DNA of 64,000 nucleotides from Sciurus carolinensis (GCF_902686445.1 NC_062213.1:53674268-53738267), one strand, 5' to 3'; counted from the stretch's first letter, positions 11,892 through 24,300 are shown. Notes: generated by a model not told the origin, from the sequence alone. A program made the numbers and translations.

Positions 11892-11989
11892 TTTTATTTT
11901 TATTTTTATTTTTTGGTGCTGGGGATTGAACCCAGGGCCTTGTGCATTCGAGGCAGGCACTCTACCAACTGAGTTATATCCCCAGCCCC
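11892..11989 (-). mobile_element. ID element (tRNA-Ala-derived SINE)
   Basis: The minus strand begins 'ggggctggggatatagctca' and continues with 'gttggtagagtgcctgcctc' and 'ggttcaatccccagcacc', then an (AAAAAT)n-like tail. These match the ID consensus, with good Pol III A-box (tagctcagttgg) and B-box (ggttcaatccc) sequences. An 11-base target duplication, GAAACTGTTAT, flanks it at 11881-11891 and 11990-12000. The intact duplication and promoter boxes suggest a relatively recent insertion. Confidence 0.95.
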
Positions 11990-12091
11990 GAAACTGTTAT
12001 ATGTATGTGCTGTTGTGTTACAAATTAAAATGGTCATATATATAAAAGTAGCCTTTATAGAATGCAATATCTTATAAGGTACTATCTTGTC

Positions 12092-12239
12092 TGTGGGAAG
12101 CCATCCTTATCTAGCAGAATCACATGGTTCCCTGTCTAGTTTCCTGAGGAAATGGCTCCCCTATCTCCAGCCTATCCTGCTCATCACAGAGGAAACTCCT
12201 CCCATTCTGGGCCCCTTTACCTATATGTCTATAAATAAA
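12092..12239 (+). mobile_element. ERVK-like LTR, left part (split by L1)
   Basis: The sequence from TGTGGGAAGCC to the TATA-like 'ctataaataaaag' matches the left half, on the element strand, of the LTR at 54467-54782. Shared stretches include 'ggttccctgt' and 'aaatggctccccta'. It breaks at 12239, where L1 begins, and resumes after the L1 tail near 15135. The base before TTGTC differs between the two sides (CTTGTC at 12086-12091, ATTGTC at 15338-15343), so the target duplication matches at 5 of 6 positions. Confidence 0.85.
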
Positions 12240-12240
12240 A

Positions 12241-14873
12241 GGAAATATCACAACAGACACGACTGAAATACAAAACATAATTAGAAGCTATTTTGGAAAT
12301 CTATACTCCAACAAAATAGAAAATTTCGAAGACATCAACAAATTTCTAGAGACATATGAATTACCTAAACTGAACGAGGAGGACATACACAATTTAAATA
12401 GACCAATTTCAAGTAATGAAATAGAAGAAGTCATGAAAAGCCTACCAAAAAAGAAAAGTCCAGGACCAGATGTATTCTCAGCCGAGTTCTACAAAACCTT
12501 TAAAGAAGAGCTCATTCCAATACTTCTCAAAGTATTCCATGAAATAGAAGAGGAGGGAACCCTCCCAAAATCATTCTATGAAGCCAATATTACCCTGATA
12601 CCTAAACCAGACAGAGACACATAGAGAAAAGAAAATTTCAGATCAATATCCTTCATGAACATCGATGCAAAAATTCTCAACAAAATTTTAGCAAATAGCA
12701 TACAAAAACATATTAAAAAGATAGTGCACCACGATCAAGTGGGTTTCATCCCAGGGATGCAAGGTTGGTTCAACATCAGGAAATCAATAAATGTCATTCA
12801 CCATATCAATAGACTTAAAGTCAAGAATCACATGATTATTTCAATAGATGCAGAAAAAGCATTTGATAAAATACAGCATCCCTTCATGCTCAAAACACTA
12901 GAAAAAATAGGGATAGTGGGAACATTCCTTAACATTGTAAAGGCCATCTATGCTAAGCCCATGGCTAATATCATTCTAAATGGTGAAAAACTGAAAGCAT
13001 TCTCCCTAAAAACTGGAACAAGGCAGGGATGCCCTCTTTCACCACTTCTTTTCAATATCGTCCTTGAAACTCTAGCTAGAGCAATTAGACAGACCAAAGA
13101 AATTAAAGGGATACGAATAGGAAAAGAAGAACTCAAACTATCCCTATTTGCTGATGATATGATTGTATACTTAGAGGAAGCAGGAAATTCCACCAGAAAA
13201 CTTTTAGATCTCATAAGTGAATTCAGTAAAGTAGCGGGATATAAGATCAATGCACATAAATCTAAGGCATTTTTATACATAAGTGATGAATCTTCAGAAA
13301 GAGAAATTAGGAAAACTACCCCATTCACAATAGCATCGAAAAAAATAAAATACTTGGGAATCAATCTCACAAAAGAGGTGAAAGACCTCTACAATGAGAA
13401 CTACAGAACACTAAAGAAAGAAATTAAAGAAAACCTTAGAAGATGGAAAGATCTCCCATGTTCTTGGATAGGAAGAATTAATATTGTCAAAATGGCCATA
13501 CTACCAAAAGTGCTATACAGATTCAATGCAATTCCAATTAAAATCCCAATGATGTACCTTGCAGAAATAGAGCAAGAAATTATGAAATTCATCTGGAAGA
13601 ATAAAAAACCCAGAATATCTAAAGCAATCCTCAGTAGAAAGAGTGAAGCAGGGGGTATCGCAATACCAGATCTTCAACTCTACTACAAAGCAATAGTAAC
13701 AAAAACAGCATGGTATTGGTACCAAAATAGAAAGGTGGATCAATGGTACAGAATAGAGGACATGGACACAAACCCAAATAAATACAATTTTCTCATACTA
13801 GACAAAGGGGCCAAAAATATGCAATGGAGAAAAGATAGCCTCTTCAACAAATGGTGCTGGGAGAATTGGAAATCCATATGCAACAGAATGAAACTAAACC
13901 CATCTCTCTCACCATGCACGAAACTAAACTCAAAATGGATTAAGGACCTTGGAATCAGACCAGAGACCTTGCATCTTATAGAAGAAAAAGTAGGTCCAGA
14001 GCTTCAACATGTCGGCTTAGGACCAGACTTCCTCAACAGGACTCCCATAGCACAAGAAATAAAAGCAAGAATCAATAACTGGGATAGATTCAAACTAAAA
14101 AGCGTTCTCTCAGCAAAGGAAACTATCAGCAATGCGAAGAAAGAGCCTACAGAGTGGGAGAAAATCTTTGCCAATCATACTTCAGATAGAGCACTAATCT
14201 CCAGAATCTATAAAGAACTCAAAAAACTCTACACCAAGAATGCAAATAATCCAATCGACAAATGGGCTAAGGAAATGAATAGACACTTCACAGAAGAAGA
14301 TCTACAAGCAATCAACAAACATATGGAAAAATGTTCAACATCTCTAGTAATAAGAGAAATGCAAATCAAAACCACCCTAAGATTCCATCTCACCCAATTA
14401 GAATGGCGATTATCAAGAATACAAGCAACAACAGATGTTGGCGAGGATGTGGGGAGAAAGGTACACTCATACATTGCTGGTGGGACTGCAAACTACTGCA
14501 GCCACTCTGGAAAGCAGTGTGGAGATGCCTCAGGAAGCTTGGAATGGAACCACCATTTGACCCAGCTATCCCACTCCTTGGCCTATACCCAAAGGACTTA
14601 AAATCAGCGTATTACAGAGATACAGTCACATCAATGTTCATAGCTGTTCAGTTCACAATAGCCAGATTGTGGAACCAACCTAGATGTCCTTCAATTGATG
14701 AATGGATAAAGAAAATGTGGTATATATATACAATGGAATATTACTCAGCCATAAAGAATGATAAAATTATGGCATTTGCAGGCAAATGGATGAAATTGGA
14801 GAATATCATGCTAAGTGAGATAAGCCAATCTCAAAAAACCAAAGGACAAATGATATCGCTAATAAGCGGATGA
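12241..14873 (+). pseudogene. L1 ORF2 fragment (RT and C-terminal Cys domain), broken
   Basis: ORF2 encodes the endonuclease/reverse transcriptase that copies L1 RNA into the genome. Only the part after the endonuclease is present. Visible landmarks are the SIDAEKAFD motif, the [10 protein letters not shown] motif, the catalytic FADD near 13150 and a C-terminal C-x3-C-x7-H-x4-C cluster. Two lesions break it. One is an in-frame TAG at 12622-12624, where the 58-kb copy has TCG. The other is a 1-base loss in the C run at 14393-14395, which moves the C-terminus into another frame (open at 14331-14873). The codon equivalent to the G of a conserved DGF motif reads as V. It cannot make a functional protein. 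Confidence 0.95.
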
Positions 14874-15117
14874 TGACACATAATGGGGGGTGAGAGGGGT
14901 TAGTGTTAGGGTTAGAGTTAGGGTTAGGGAGCGGGGCAAGAATGGAGGAAGGAAGAACTGTGTGGAGGGAAAGGAGGGTTGGGAGGGGTGGGAGGGAAGG
15001 GAAAAAATAACAGAATGAATTGGACATTACCCTATGTAAATTTTTTGATTACACAAATGGTATGCCTTTATGCCATGTACAAACAGGAAACAACATGTAT
15101 CCCATTTGTTTACAATA
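14874..15117 (+). other. L1 3' UTR with G-rich and telomere-like tract
   Basis: After the ORF2 stop comes a purine-rich stretch with a degenerate TTAGGG array at about 14898-14930. It contains 'gttagggttagagttagggt' and at least five runs of three or more G. A second polypurine block at about 14961-15003 holds more G-runs. G-rich 3' UTRs are a known L1 feature and may fold as G-quadruplexes. The telomere-like hexamers are also present in the copy at 55.7 kb. Confidence 0.85.
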
Positions 15118-15134
15118 AAAAAAAAAAGAGAGAG

Positions 15135-15337
15135 AGTTAGGCTACTCCATGTTGTTAGAGGCCAGAGCTGGTATGACTGGACCCTTCATGCCCTCTCTCA
15201 TTTAAAAAGAGTATAGTCTCTTGTGTGTTTATTGATTAGATAAGTTTATGCGTGATTGATTGATTTATAGTCAACATCATCCTCCCGCAGTTAACCCTTT
15301 TCTCATCCATGTGGGATGTGGCTTAGAGACCCCTACA
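15135..15337 (+). mobile_element. ERVK-like LTR, right part
   Basis: This continues the LTR interrupted at 12239. It shares long stretches with the reverse complement of 54467-54660, such as 'cttgtgtgtttattgattag' and 'cctcccgcagttaaccc'. It ends CCCCTACA at 15337. The AATAAA-type signal is not obvious in this half. Confidence 0.88.
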
Positions 15338-15830
15338 ATTGTCATTACCCATGAATCAACAATTCAATCACATTAATTATTTTAGTGAATTCTGCTTCTT
15401 TGCCAAACCTATGGTGAGACTATTCAGGGAATGTACCTCTGCAACATATTCCTGTGCATCTTGCTATGATTTGGACATATTTTCCCCAAAGACCAATGTG
15501 TTGAACCTCAAGTGATGCTCTATTGAGATATGGAAATTTTAAAGAGGTAAGACAAAGTAGAAAGCAATTAGAATTTTGAGGGTGTGCCCTTGAAGGGGAT
15601 TTTGGAACCTCATCTGCCTCCTGTCTGTTTTTGTTTCCTGGTTGTCATGAGGTAAGAAGCTTCCAGTGCTATGTGTTTCCACCATGTTCTGCCTCGCCAC
15701 AGTATGTAGCAATCACCATGAACTGAAATCTTTGAAACATTGAGCCAAAATAAACTTTCCTTTTTTCTAATTGATTATCTCAGGTGTTTTGTTTCAGTGA
15801 TGGAAAAGTAACTAACACAAACAGTTTGGA
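15338..15830 (+). repeat. Ancient tandem duplication, unit 1 (with MaLR-type LTR)
   Basis: This unit is homologous to about 15860-16360, offset by about 528-536 bases. The similarity includes both a MaLR-like LTR (about 15462-15822, 'tgctatgatttggacatatt' to 'aagtaactaacaca', with 'caaaataaac' near the 3' end) and about 120 bases upstream. The upstream match ('gtgaattctgctt' and 'gtgagttctggctt', then 'tgcatctt') shows that a larger block was duplicated, not only the LTR. Confidence 0.75.
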
Positions 15831-15859
15831 GAAATTGTAAAATCTTTTTCATGTAAGTC

Positions 15860-16360
15860 ATGATGTTGCTATTACTGAGGATTTAACAGTTAAATCACAT
15901 CAACCCCTTTTTGTGAGTTCTGGCTTGGTGCCAGGGCTAAGGTAGATTATATACAGGAAATGTATCTTTGCACTCTGTTCCCGTGCATCTTTCTTTGTTT
16001 GGCTAAGAATCCCACACATGTCTACATGTTAAAGGCCTGGACCCCAGAAAATAATTATTGGGGATGGTGGAAACTTTAAGAAGTAGGGTTTAGTAAGAAG
16101 TACTGAGTTCCTTCAGAGGTGTGCTGTTGAAGGGGATTGTGGTACGGTGGCCTTCTCCTCACTCTTTTTGATCCCCTGCCCATGATATGAATGGTTTTGC
16201 TTCTACATTGCTGCTGCCTCACCACGGGGCCAAAGCAACAGGGCTAGTGAATCACAGACTGGAAACTCAAAATTTTTGAACTGGAAAAAGCTTTTCTCCT
16301 TTTAACTTAATTATCTCAATTATTTTGTTATAGTTATGGAAAAATGGCAAACACAAATCC
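15860..16360 (+). repeat. Ancient tandem duplication, unit 2 (with MaLR-type LTR)
   Basis: Second copy of the block above. The LTR part runs from about 15991 to 16355 and retains 'gtggaaactttaagaagtag', 'ttgaaggggattgtgg' and 'ctgctgcctcaccac', characteristic of MLT/ORR-type MaLR LTRs. The two copies differ at many positions, so the duplication is old. Confidence 0.75.
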
Positions 16361-16439
16361 ACATGTACAGATTAAGCATCACTTTTAAGGGGCATGTCTG
16401 ATACTATTTCTGAGATTTTCATTGGTACACAGATTTTTG

Positions 16440-16760
16440 TCTCAGAAAACAAACTTTTTCTTCATATGTCACAAGTGCTGTTGGTGACTTCTGCTTTAAC
16501 CCTTATTGTTTCAGTACACTTCTAACTTTCTCTCCATAGCCAGCACCTTTGTCAGTTACCTGGAGCTTTCTCTGACCAAAGTATCTTGGTCTGACTAAGA
16601 GTATAAGAAACCATCAGTGACTTGGACTTGCTGTCCAGTTCTTCATTCTCAAGAACCCTCAACCACTTAGAGATGAACGGGTTGTATAAATACCCCAGCT
16701 CTCTTGCTCCTTGGGTGAAATACCTGCACACTTAGATGCACTGCATCCCAGAGATAACCA
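16440..16760 (+). mobile_element. Possible old ERVL-type LTR fragment
   Basis: A 'gttgtataaataccccagct' TATA-like core followed by 'cttgctccttgggtgaaat' resembles the promoter region of ERVL-class LTRs. Neither end nor a target duplication can be identified. Confidence 0.35.
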
Positions 16761-19700
16761 GTATGATTAAGCTGTAGCTACCATATGTTGTCATGATTTG
16801 TTTGATAAGGCACTATTTGGGATTTTTTCTTTCTTCCTTGGTAGTAATGCTTTGTTTTCCTTAGTTCAAATTATTAGCATCTGATTGTGTTTCTTCATAT
16901 ACTGATATATACTGATATATGTATTTTATTAATTTCAATACAGCTTACTTATAATTTAATTTGATATAAAATAATTTAATATGTAGATGAGTGTCAAGTG
17001 TTGAATTTTTAAATCTCATTAGAATGACCCAAAGTGTAATTGCCGTCTTTTCAAATTAAACATAAGTATTAACCTTGAGAACTTCTCCATGACCTAGTAC
17101 TTCTGACACTGAAATTGACATAAATGTAAATAGAATTTTTGTTAAATCATGGAAGACATTAATTATAAGTTCTGGATTTTGATGAACATGAAGCAAATAA
17201 ATATAAAATGGATTTTTAAAAAATTTCCTCTATGACAAAAATCAAAACAGATTTATTAAGCGCTAATGAGCAATTAGTTCTGCATTAGTTTGGCTGAATC
17301 TCTAAGGCATTGCCAAAATTGTTACTTTTCTTTCCACTAAGTGGATCCAGTCATGAAATAGTGAAATAGTGTCTTTTGTTGTTTCTTAACTATAATTGAC
17401 TATTTTCAAAAGTACTCTGAGTAGAGTTGAGTGTAGATCAAAAGTGACTTCCCTATTCTGATGTGACCAAGCAGATAACAGACCATAACATTCTAATTTC
17501 CAACAGTCTTTCTTGACTTTAATAAGTCAGTTTGAAACTCAAGACAGCAGGGCATCTCGAGGTAAAGCACAAAGCTACCAACAACCCCATTAAACTGGTC
17601 GATTGCTCTTGCATTTTGTTTGCGGAATTCAATTTCAATAAAATTGATTCTTTTTTTAACAAAGGACTTTTCAGACTTTGATGTAATGTGTTTACAGTAA
17701 ACCTTCAAATTTTCAATTATTGAGAAGGTAAAGGTACAGACATCTCTAAATTTTAATAAAACCTAAAGCTATCAGCAAACACCAAATAGGGTAGCTAGGA
17801 AAAGGAAATAAATCTGAAGAGTTTGTTGCTCTTTAAAATAAAAAAAGTCATCTAAGTAAATCAATAATTTTGCTCTTAAGATACTGAATAAAGATAGGAC
17901 TTTCCTTGGTAGCCTTTATAGGAAAGGTTTAAGGTCAAATGAAAGGCCTCAAATCACTGTTTACCATTCATAAACAGTGCTTTTCTATACACACATTGAA
18001 GACATTTCTCATAATGTTGATTTATAGGTGCACTTAAAAAGCGCAATTGAACAGAGTGCTCTTTGGGGTGAGTATTGGCCATGTAGAAACATTCAAAGAA
18101 AGAGGCTTCAACTAAGCTTCCCAGTGTCAGAAAATGCAGTTATACCAATTTCAGTATTTGGAGACATTGATTTCAATTTGAGAACTGCTGTATTTAATGT
18201 TTTTTTTTCTCTTTGCAGTTCTATTCCTCATGTATTTAAACAGTATTTCCAAGATGAACAGTTTTTAATATATAATCATTTCAATATGAGTAGCAAAAAG
18301 AACAATGCAAATGACTTTAGTGGGAATAGTTTTTATTACTGCTACACTCCTAAAAAAGAAAGGGTAAAGAAGCTAAGTAAGCTTCAATAAGAAGAAAAAA
18401 AGATATCTTTTGGGTAAATGCTAATAGCAATAGATTAACTTTTTTTACAGTAAATTATAGGAGATTTTCCTACGATCATTTTTTAAAAATTGGCTTTACA
18501 AAGAATGATTACAAAATGTTGAGAATGAATACTCAGAAGATTAGACCAAAAATTATGAGCAGAATGAGAATCTTCTTATGTGTCAACTGTTACACAAGTA
18601 CGCGTTATATCTATAATGTTACATCTGTGGATAGTATTTCTAAAAACATTATTTGAATGAAAAAAACAAAACAATCCCCCCAAAATCATTTATTTCCTTT
18701 TTAAATTTACCACTCATGTTCTCCTCTTTTTGTTCTGATGGATTGGACAGGATTTTATGAGACATAATCATCTGTCAAATGTAGGGACTTTTGAGATTTT
18801 AGTTGATACTATAGCTCTATGTGTAGTTTTAACTCTCAAATAATTATTTTGCACAATCATTAAATATTTGACAAAGAAATCAACTAAGAAAAAGTTGGGT
18901 ATATATATATATATATATTTTCTCCCCACAGCAAAGGAAAGTGGAGAGTCTTTGATAAATATAGTCTTTCAAATCTAATCCAAAATCATGGATCTTTATT
19001 AAAATATCTTTGATTTCAGAAACTAGATCTATTATCAGTTTTGAAGTCCTAAGAGGTTACCATCTCATGATTATTTTATTAGATTAATTCATTTGTTTAT
19101 CCAACTTATCATAAAACTAACATAATATTAGTATTTTCTCCACACATGGAACTCTTAGGAGTGTTTTGTCAATTCTGTTGTATCTTGTGGTTCTAAATGA
19201 CACTCATTTTTTTGCACATGAATCTAGTTATTATTATAAAGTAGATATTTATTTTTAGAATATTATAATATGTTGAATAAATGCTTAACTTATTTAGACA
19301 GATGTGCAAAACTTCAAATGAAGCATGTCTTATTGAAATTTTCAAGGAATTTATATTTTAGGAAAAAATGGTTTAGTTATTTTAGTTATTTATATAGTCT
19401 GTTTTACACACTCACTTGAAACAATGTGATATATTTTTTTTACTTGTCTGAGTGGATGAAATTAATAAATAAAAATACGATCAAACTCTTTTTTCTTAAA
19501 AGTCATTAAACAAAATGTATCCCTAAAAGCAACATAGGTTGAGACACACAAAAAGTGAATTATTTCTAAGTCTTGTGCAAGGCTGAATGCTTTCAAAAAT
19601 ACCAAGATAAAGAAAGATTATAAAAACACTATGGTTTTTACCTACCAAGGTGGAATACATTTCATAATAAAGGGCACGATGCTGTCTGTTCATCTTTTCT

Positions 19701-19912
19701 TCACCACAAGAGTAGACATCATATTGCCTATATTCTAAAAGGGTTATGACAATAAAAAATGACTCTGATAACAACACTAATTTTAAAAAGTACTGGGTAT
19801 CCAATCTACATAGGACACCAGACCTAAAGAGCTAATAATAAAACACAGCAGGACTTCAGATTAATATAATAAAACATGAATCTCAGAAAAATAAATCAGC
19901 AGGTGTATTAGT
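16761..19912. other. Unassigned AT-rich non-coding DNA
   Basis: No gene or repeat family is recognised apart from a short (TA)n run at 18899-18921. The 120-codon open frame at 18028-18390 has no recognisable domain. Confidence 0.5.
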
Positions 19913-20292
19913 TTGCTAGGGATGCTATAATAAATTACCTCACAGAGAGTGGCTTAACAGTAGAAACATATTTCCTCCTCATTTTGGAGGCTTGGAGTCC
20001 AAGATCAAGATATCAGCATCTTGTCTTCAGAGCACCTGAGCTTTCTCCCTGTTTTTTTTTTTTTTTTTTTTTTTCTTTTTTTTAAATTCATATGATTTTA
20101 ACTTCAGTTAGTAGCTGTGTTATAAACTCTGTGTGAAAGGACACAAAACATATTGGATTAGGCCACCCTGGTGACCTCATTTAACTCGATTGACCTCTTT
20201 AAAGACCATATTTCCAAAGACAATCACATTTTGAGGCACTGGGATTAGGACTTTGACATACAAATTTTGAGGGAATAAAATTCATAGAATGA
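19913..20292 (-). mobile_element. Antisense MaLR/MLT-type LTR with internal T-run
   Basis: The plus strand reads 'gtattagtttgctagggatg', 'ctataataaattacctcaca', 'ggaggcttggagtccaagat', then 'ggattaggccaccctggtga' and 'catatttccaaagacaatca'. This is the reverse complement of a common ancient mammalian LTR. About 32 T with one C lie at 20052-20083, where the middle of the LTR would be. The T-run suggests a loss and insertion event, possibly the remains of a retroposon tail. Confidence 0.75.
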
Positions 20293-21192
20293 GCAGAATG
20301 AGTAACAAATTCAGGAGATGAGAGACTGTGTTTATTTGCATAATATCAAATTCAAGATGCAAACAGCTTGAATTCCTTTCTGCCTAGGCAATGTGTACTC
20401 TGTGAGATTAAATCAGACCCTTTGGGTATTGGAGTCATTTGTTAATTTTAACTACTCTGTTCTACTTTAATTCCTCTTTCCATTTTAGAGAATTCTTCTC
20501 ATATGCCTGCATGATCACAGTGGTTAAGATAGCATATTTTTGGCCTCATTTCTCTAATAAATAAGCCATATATAGCTAGTGCTTTATGTATTCATCTCAG
20601 AGAACAACATGAGAAATTTGGCTCTAGGTTCCAGGATAATCAGAGGTTTTTCTGGCATGGTTGCTAACATGTAGTATTCACAATTATTATTCAGTTCAAG
20701 GAAGATATATCATCTTGATCATTAAAGAGGAAAAATAGACCATGACCTTTTGAGTCATTTCTGTTGGATTTGAGGTGACTTTGACCAGATATTCCTTCAT
20801 CCATCCAAGAGCTTTTTTCTCAGTCATCACCAAATGATAGCCTGCAACCCATGCTTAGCAGTCAATGCAGAGGTCCTTCAGCTGGCTTACAGGATCAATG
20901 TTGGAAACTCTTACCCCCACTTGTTCCTTCTAGACGTCAAGAAAGCCCAAGTCCCACAATGGTTCACATAAAATATAAATTCTATGGGGGCTAACTCATA
21001 TCTCTGTGAAGTGATAAAAATGAGTAAGACTTTAAAAAGGAGAAATTATCTTTGAAGTAATTTATGTAATAAGAAATATAAACTTAGAAGACTGATATTT
21101 ATTTCCAGTGAGGAAGGTGGAACACTACTGCTTACAAAGAATTAATTTTGATATTTTTCCTAGATTTTGTTCACTCGATCTTTTAAAATTTC
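20293..21192. other. Unassigned non-coding DNA
   Basis: No gene or repeat family is recognised. Confidence 0.5.
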
Positions 21193-21362
21193 ACTGGGTG
21201 TGGTGGCATATGCCTGTAATTCCAGGAACTCAGGAATTACTCAAAGCCATTCTGAGCAACTCAGTGAGGCCCTAAGCATTTTAGCAAGATTCTGTCTCAA
21301 AATAAAAAATAAAAAGGGCAGAGAAATGTGACTCTGTGGTTAAGTGTCCCAATACTCCCCCC
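21193..21362 (+). mobile_element. B1-dID-type composite SINE, shortened
   Basis: The B1 part reads 'cactgggtgtggtggcatat' and 'gcctgtaattccaggaactc'. The usual 'ggaggctgaggcaggagg' is lost by a small deletion. The ID part reads 'gcagagaaatgtgactctgt' and is followed by 'taagtgtccc'. Confidence 0.85.
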
Positions 21363-24300
21363 AAATTACATAAAATAATACATTATTTTCTTTTACAAGT
21401 AGCATTAAATTATTTGTATATAATAATCTATGTAAAAAATCTCTCAGGTATGGAAGAAAGTTAAATATGTATTACACTCTATTTTCTAAAAATTGATTAT
21501 GAATTAGTGAAACATAGTATTCATAAAATGAGATGCTACAATATAGAGAAATTTGGAATTGGGAGCAAGAGGGAACAGAGATTAGTTTAAAAAATAGCCA
21601 CCCCAAACCCATAATGAGAATGCTTTTGTGTCCCCATGTAATTATTATCTTATGACATAAGCTAATGGTAGAAATATTTGCCAGAAAAGTATTCATGCAG
21701 GAGTTGTTTTACTTCTTCTATCTACTATATATGAATGTATTAGGTATTTATAGAAAAATGGCATGTCATTTATGTTTCTTGCTTTGTTGGCACTTGGGCT
21801 ATATGCATTTATTATGATTTTCATTATATATTGAAACTTTTATAATGAATACCAGTAAGAGTCAAGAATTGTATTGACTTTCTGATATTCACAAATAACT
21901 ACCAAATTTTATAGTAATGAAGTTTTAATCTTCCTCTGACTGATGCTGTATTTAAAACCACAAACATTCTGTGAACTAACTGATGTCAATTTCATTTTCA
22001 TGTTTCATCTAATTTACTGAGGAATAAACTAAGTAAGTTTATGAACAAAGAGGAGGGAGGAAAGATTTCATTTAAGAGTTTTTCCCTTTTTACAACAACT
22101 GAAAATTCTGAGTTGATATTAGTTGCATTCTCTTTGGAGAAGTCTAGGGGTACCACAATCTTTTATGAAAAAGAAAACTTATCTTATTATGATAAGCTAA
22201 TATATGTACAGATAAGATAATTTCTACATAAAAAACCACTTTGTTCAGATTTCAGTTAAATCAAGTTAGAGTTTTTAAGAATATGGAAAATAAATGTGCC
22301 TCTTAAATTCATAGGACAAAGAGATTTATTGAATTTTTTTCTTATATATAAACCAAATAAAGAATGATTTGTTTTCTTCAAAGTGATTAAAGTATTCTCA
22401 ATGTGATGCAATAAAAGAATTACTAAAACTAAAAGCTACATATTTCTTGTTACATGCATATAATTATAATCACATAGTATATAGATTGTTACTACTGAAA
22501 TTATGATATGTTCATTGTGTTTTGGAAATTGAATATGCATAATTAATATTACTGATGCCCATGTTGATGCTGAGAGTCTAAGAAGAAGATGACCAAGTGA
22601 AATGATTTCCTTTAGTTGTGTACAAAAAAGTAGTATACTAGCAGTTTGATGCTGAATAGAAAAGAATATTCAATTTCCCTATTATTCTAAGAATATTTCT
22701 GAGAAGCGATAAAATCCCATGGACTGTTTAAATGATAAAATGAGAGAAATTGTTCCAAGAGATTATATGAATAGATTTTAAGACAGGTTACATAGTTTTA
22801 TGGTCAATAAAACCTATAGTTAGACATAATGAAAGAAAGGCAAAGGCTATGAAATATTATGCTTTGATATTTTAATAGTGTGAGGTCAGGAATGAAGTTC
22901 ATTTCATTCTCATATTTTCATATTCAGTTAAATAACTACCTAGATGCAAATAAGTTCGGAAAATTATTTATCTTTCAAGAACACCTAATGTGACCCTAAA
23001 CTCTGAATTATAATACTATCATGCTTTGATCAAACCTGAAAATAAATTTATTTTTTTCTTAAGAATTTTAATTTGACAGGACAAGGAGAATATTGGCCTT
23101 ATAAAATGAAACATAACAAGGAACACTAGTGAGTGCATAAATTAAAAAAAAAAAGGCGAACTTTATTTAGATCTATCATTGTGTTTCATACTCACACATA
23201 TATATAAATATCATATTTACCACATTTGACCTGCTCATATGTGAAGTAGGTATTTCTACCGGCTCTAGAGTTAAAACTATTCTCATGATATTTAAAATAA
23301 TTTATTCCGTTCAGTTTTCTACTTTATTTTATGAGAACTTCATTTTATAAAATATGAACAAGGAATGGGTGATACATCTCATAATTTAAAATCACGCATT
23401 TAGTAAAACAATAAATGTGAAGTAAGGATAGAATGTCTCTCTATGGCAATAGGTGCCTTCAATAGAAAAAAGATAAATAGAAGATTTTCTATGCCACTTC
23501 TATGCAATAATGATACAAATTATAATTTTAGAGTTGCCAGATTTTTTTTTCCATTTTGCTTTTAAGTTTTAACAAGTGAATAAATTGTTATGTACAGTGC
23601 TCTATTATCTATTAATGCATGAATACATGAGCGTCAACAAGTATTTTCTGAAAGTTTTTGTAAGCCATTTTCCAATTCAGATTCTAATAAGTTAAAGTAG
23701 CCAATCTTCTGAAATGTAGTAAAAAAATGAAAAAAAAAAAAAAAAAAAGCCAAAAATCTCCTGTAAATGACCCATGTAGTGTAAAGGATATTCTTTTTTT
23801 TTTCCCACCAAGAATGTATATAGGTTTCTGTTGAGCATTTTATATAATCATTATTTCTAAGATAGGATTCAAGAAATACAATTATGTTGTTGTCCTCAAG
23901 TCCACAATAAAACATAAGGACAAAGACAGACATGTTGCTTGAGCAGACAGGTAGGAAAAGAAATATCCTAATATGGAAGAATGTTAGAAAAAATTTTTAT
24001 AAGGACCTATCACAGCACTAACAAACAAAGCTTATAGAAATAAATTCAGAGTGTTCAATCACAGAAAAGCAAAATAATGATCAATAATAAATAAAAGTAA
24101 TAAAGATTGATTAAAATAACTTGAGCCACTAGGAAAATACCCTAATATAGAATAGCTTATTCTGACATGCTGTTATAAGAGGTACGGCTGTGCCAGTGTT
24201 AACTATCATTTTTCACCTTTTAGTGTAGTTAGATATACAGTCATATTCAATTTAACATACTGCATCTGTAATTGACTTTATAAATATAAGCAGAGTTTAG

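Larger units (their letters stand above)
12240..15131 (+). mobile_element. 5'-truncated L1, young family
   Basis: The element begins within ORF2, at the endonuclease-RT linker, and runs through the 3' UTR to an A-rich tail near 15118-15131. It closely resembles the nearly full-length L1 at 55.6-61.1 kb over ORF2. It lacks the 5' UTR, ORF1 and endonuclease domain, as is usual for L1 copies that stopped reverse transcription early. It landed at the TATA-like AT-rich centre of an LTR. A target duplication could not be resolved in the A-rich junction. Its 3' end extends about 75 bases further than that of the 55.6-kb copy. Confidence 0.95.

Noticed and set aside
12948..13370. A 140-codon minus-strand frame inside L1
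   Set aside because: It is the antisense shadow of the L1 RT domain; the same shadow appears in the 57-kb copy.
14898..14930. Interstitial telomere or chromosome-fusion scar
   Set aside because: The TTAGGG-like tract sits at the same place in two separate L1 copies, so it belongs to the L1 3' UTR.
18028..18390. A 120-codon plus-strand open frame
   Set aside because: No recognisable domain, homologue or exon signals, and AT-rich sequence gives frames of this size by chance.
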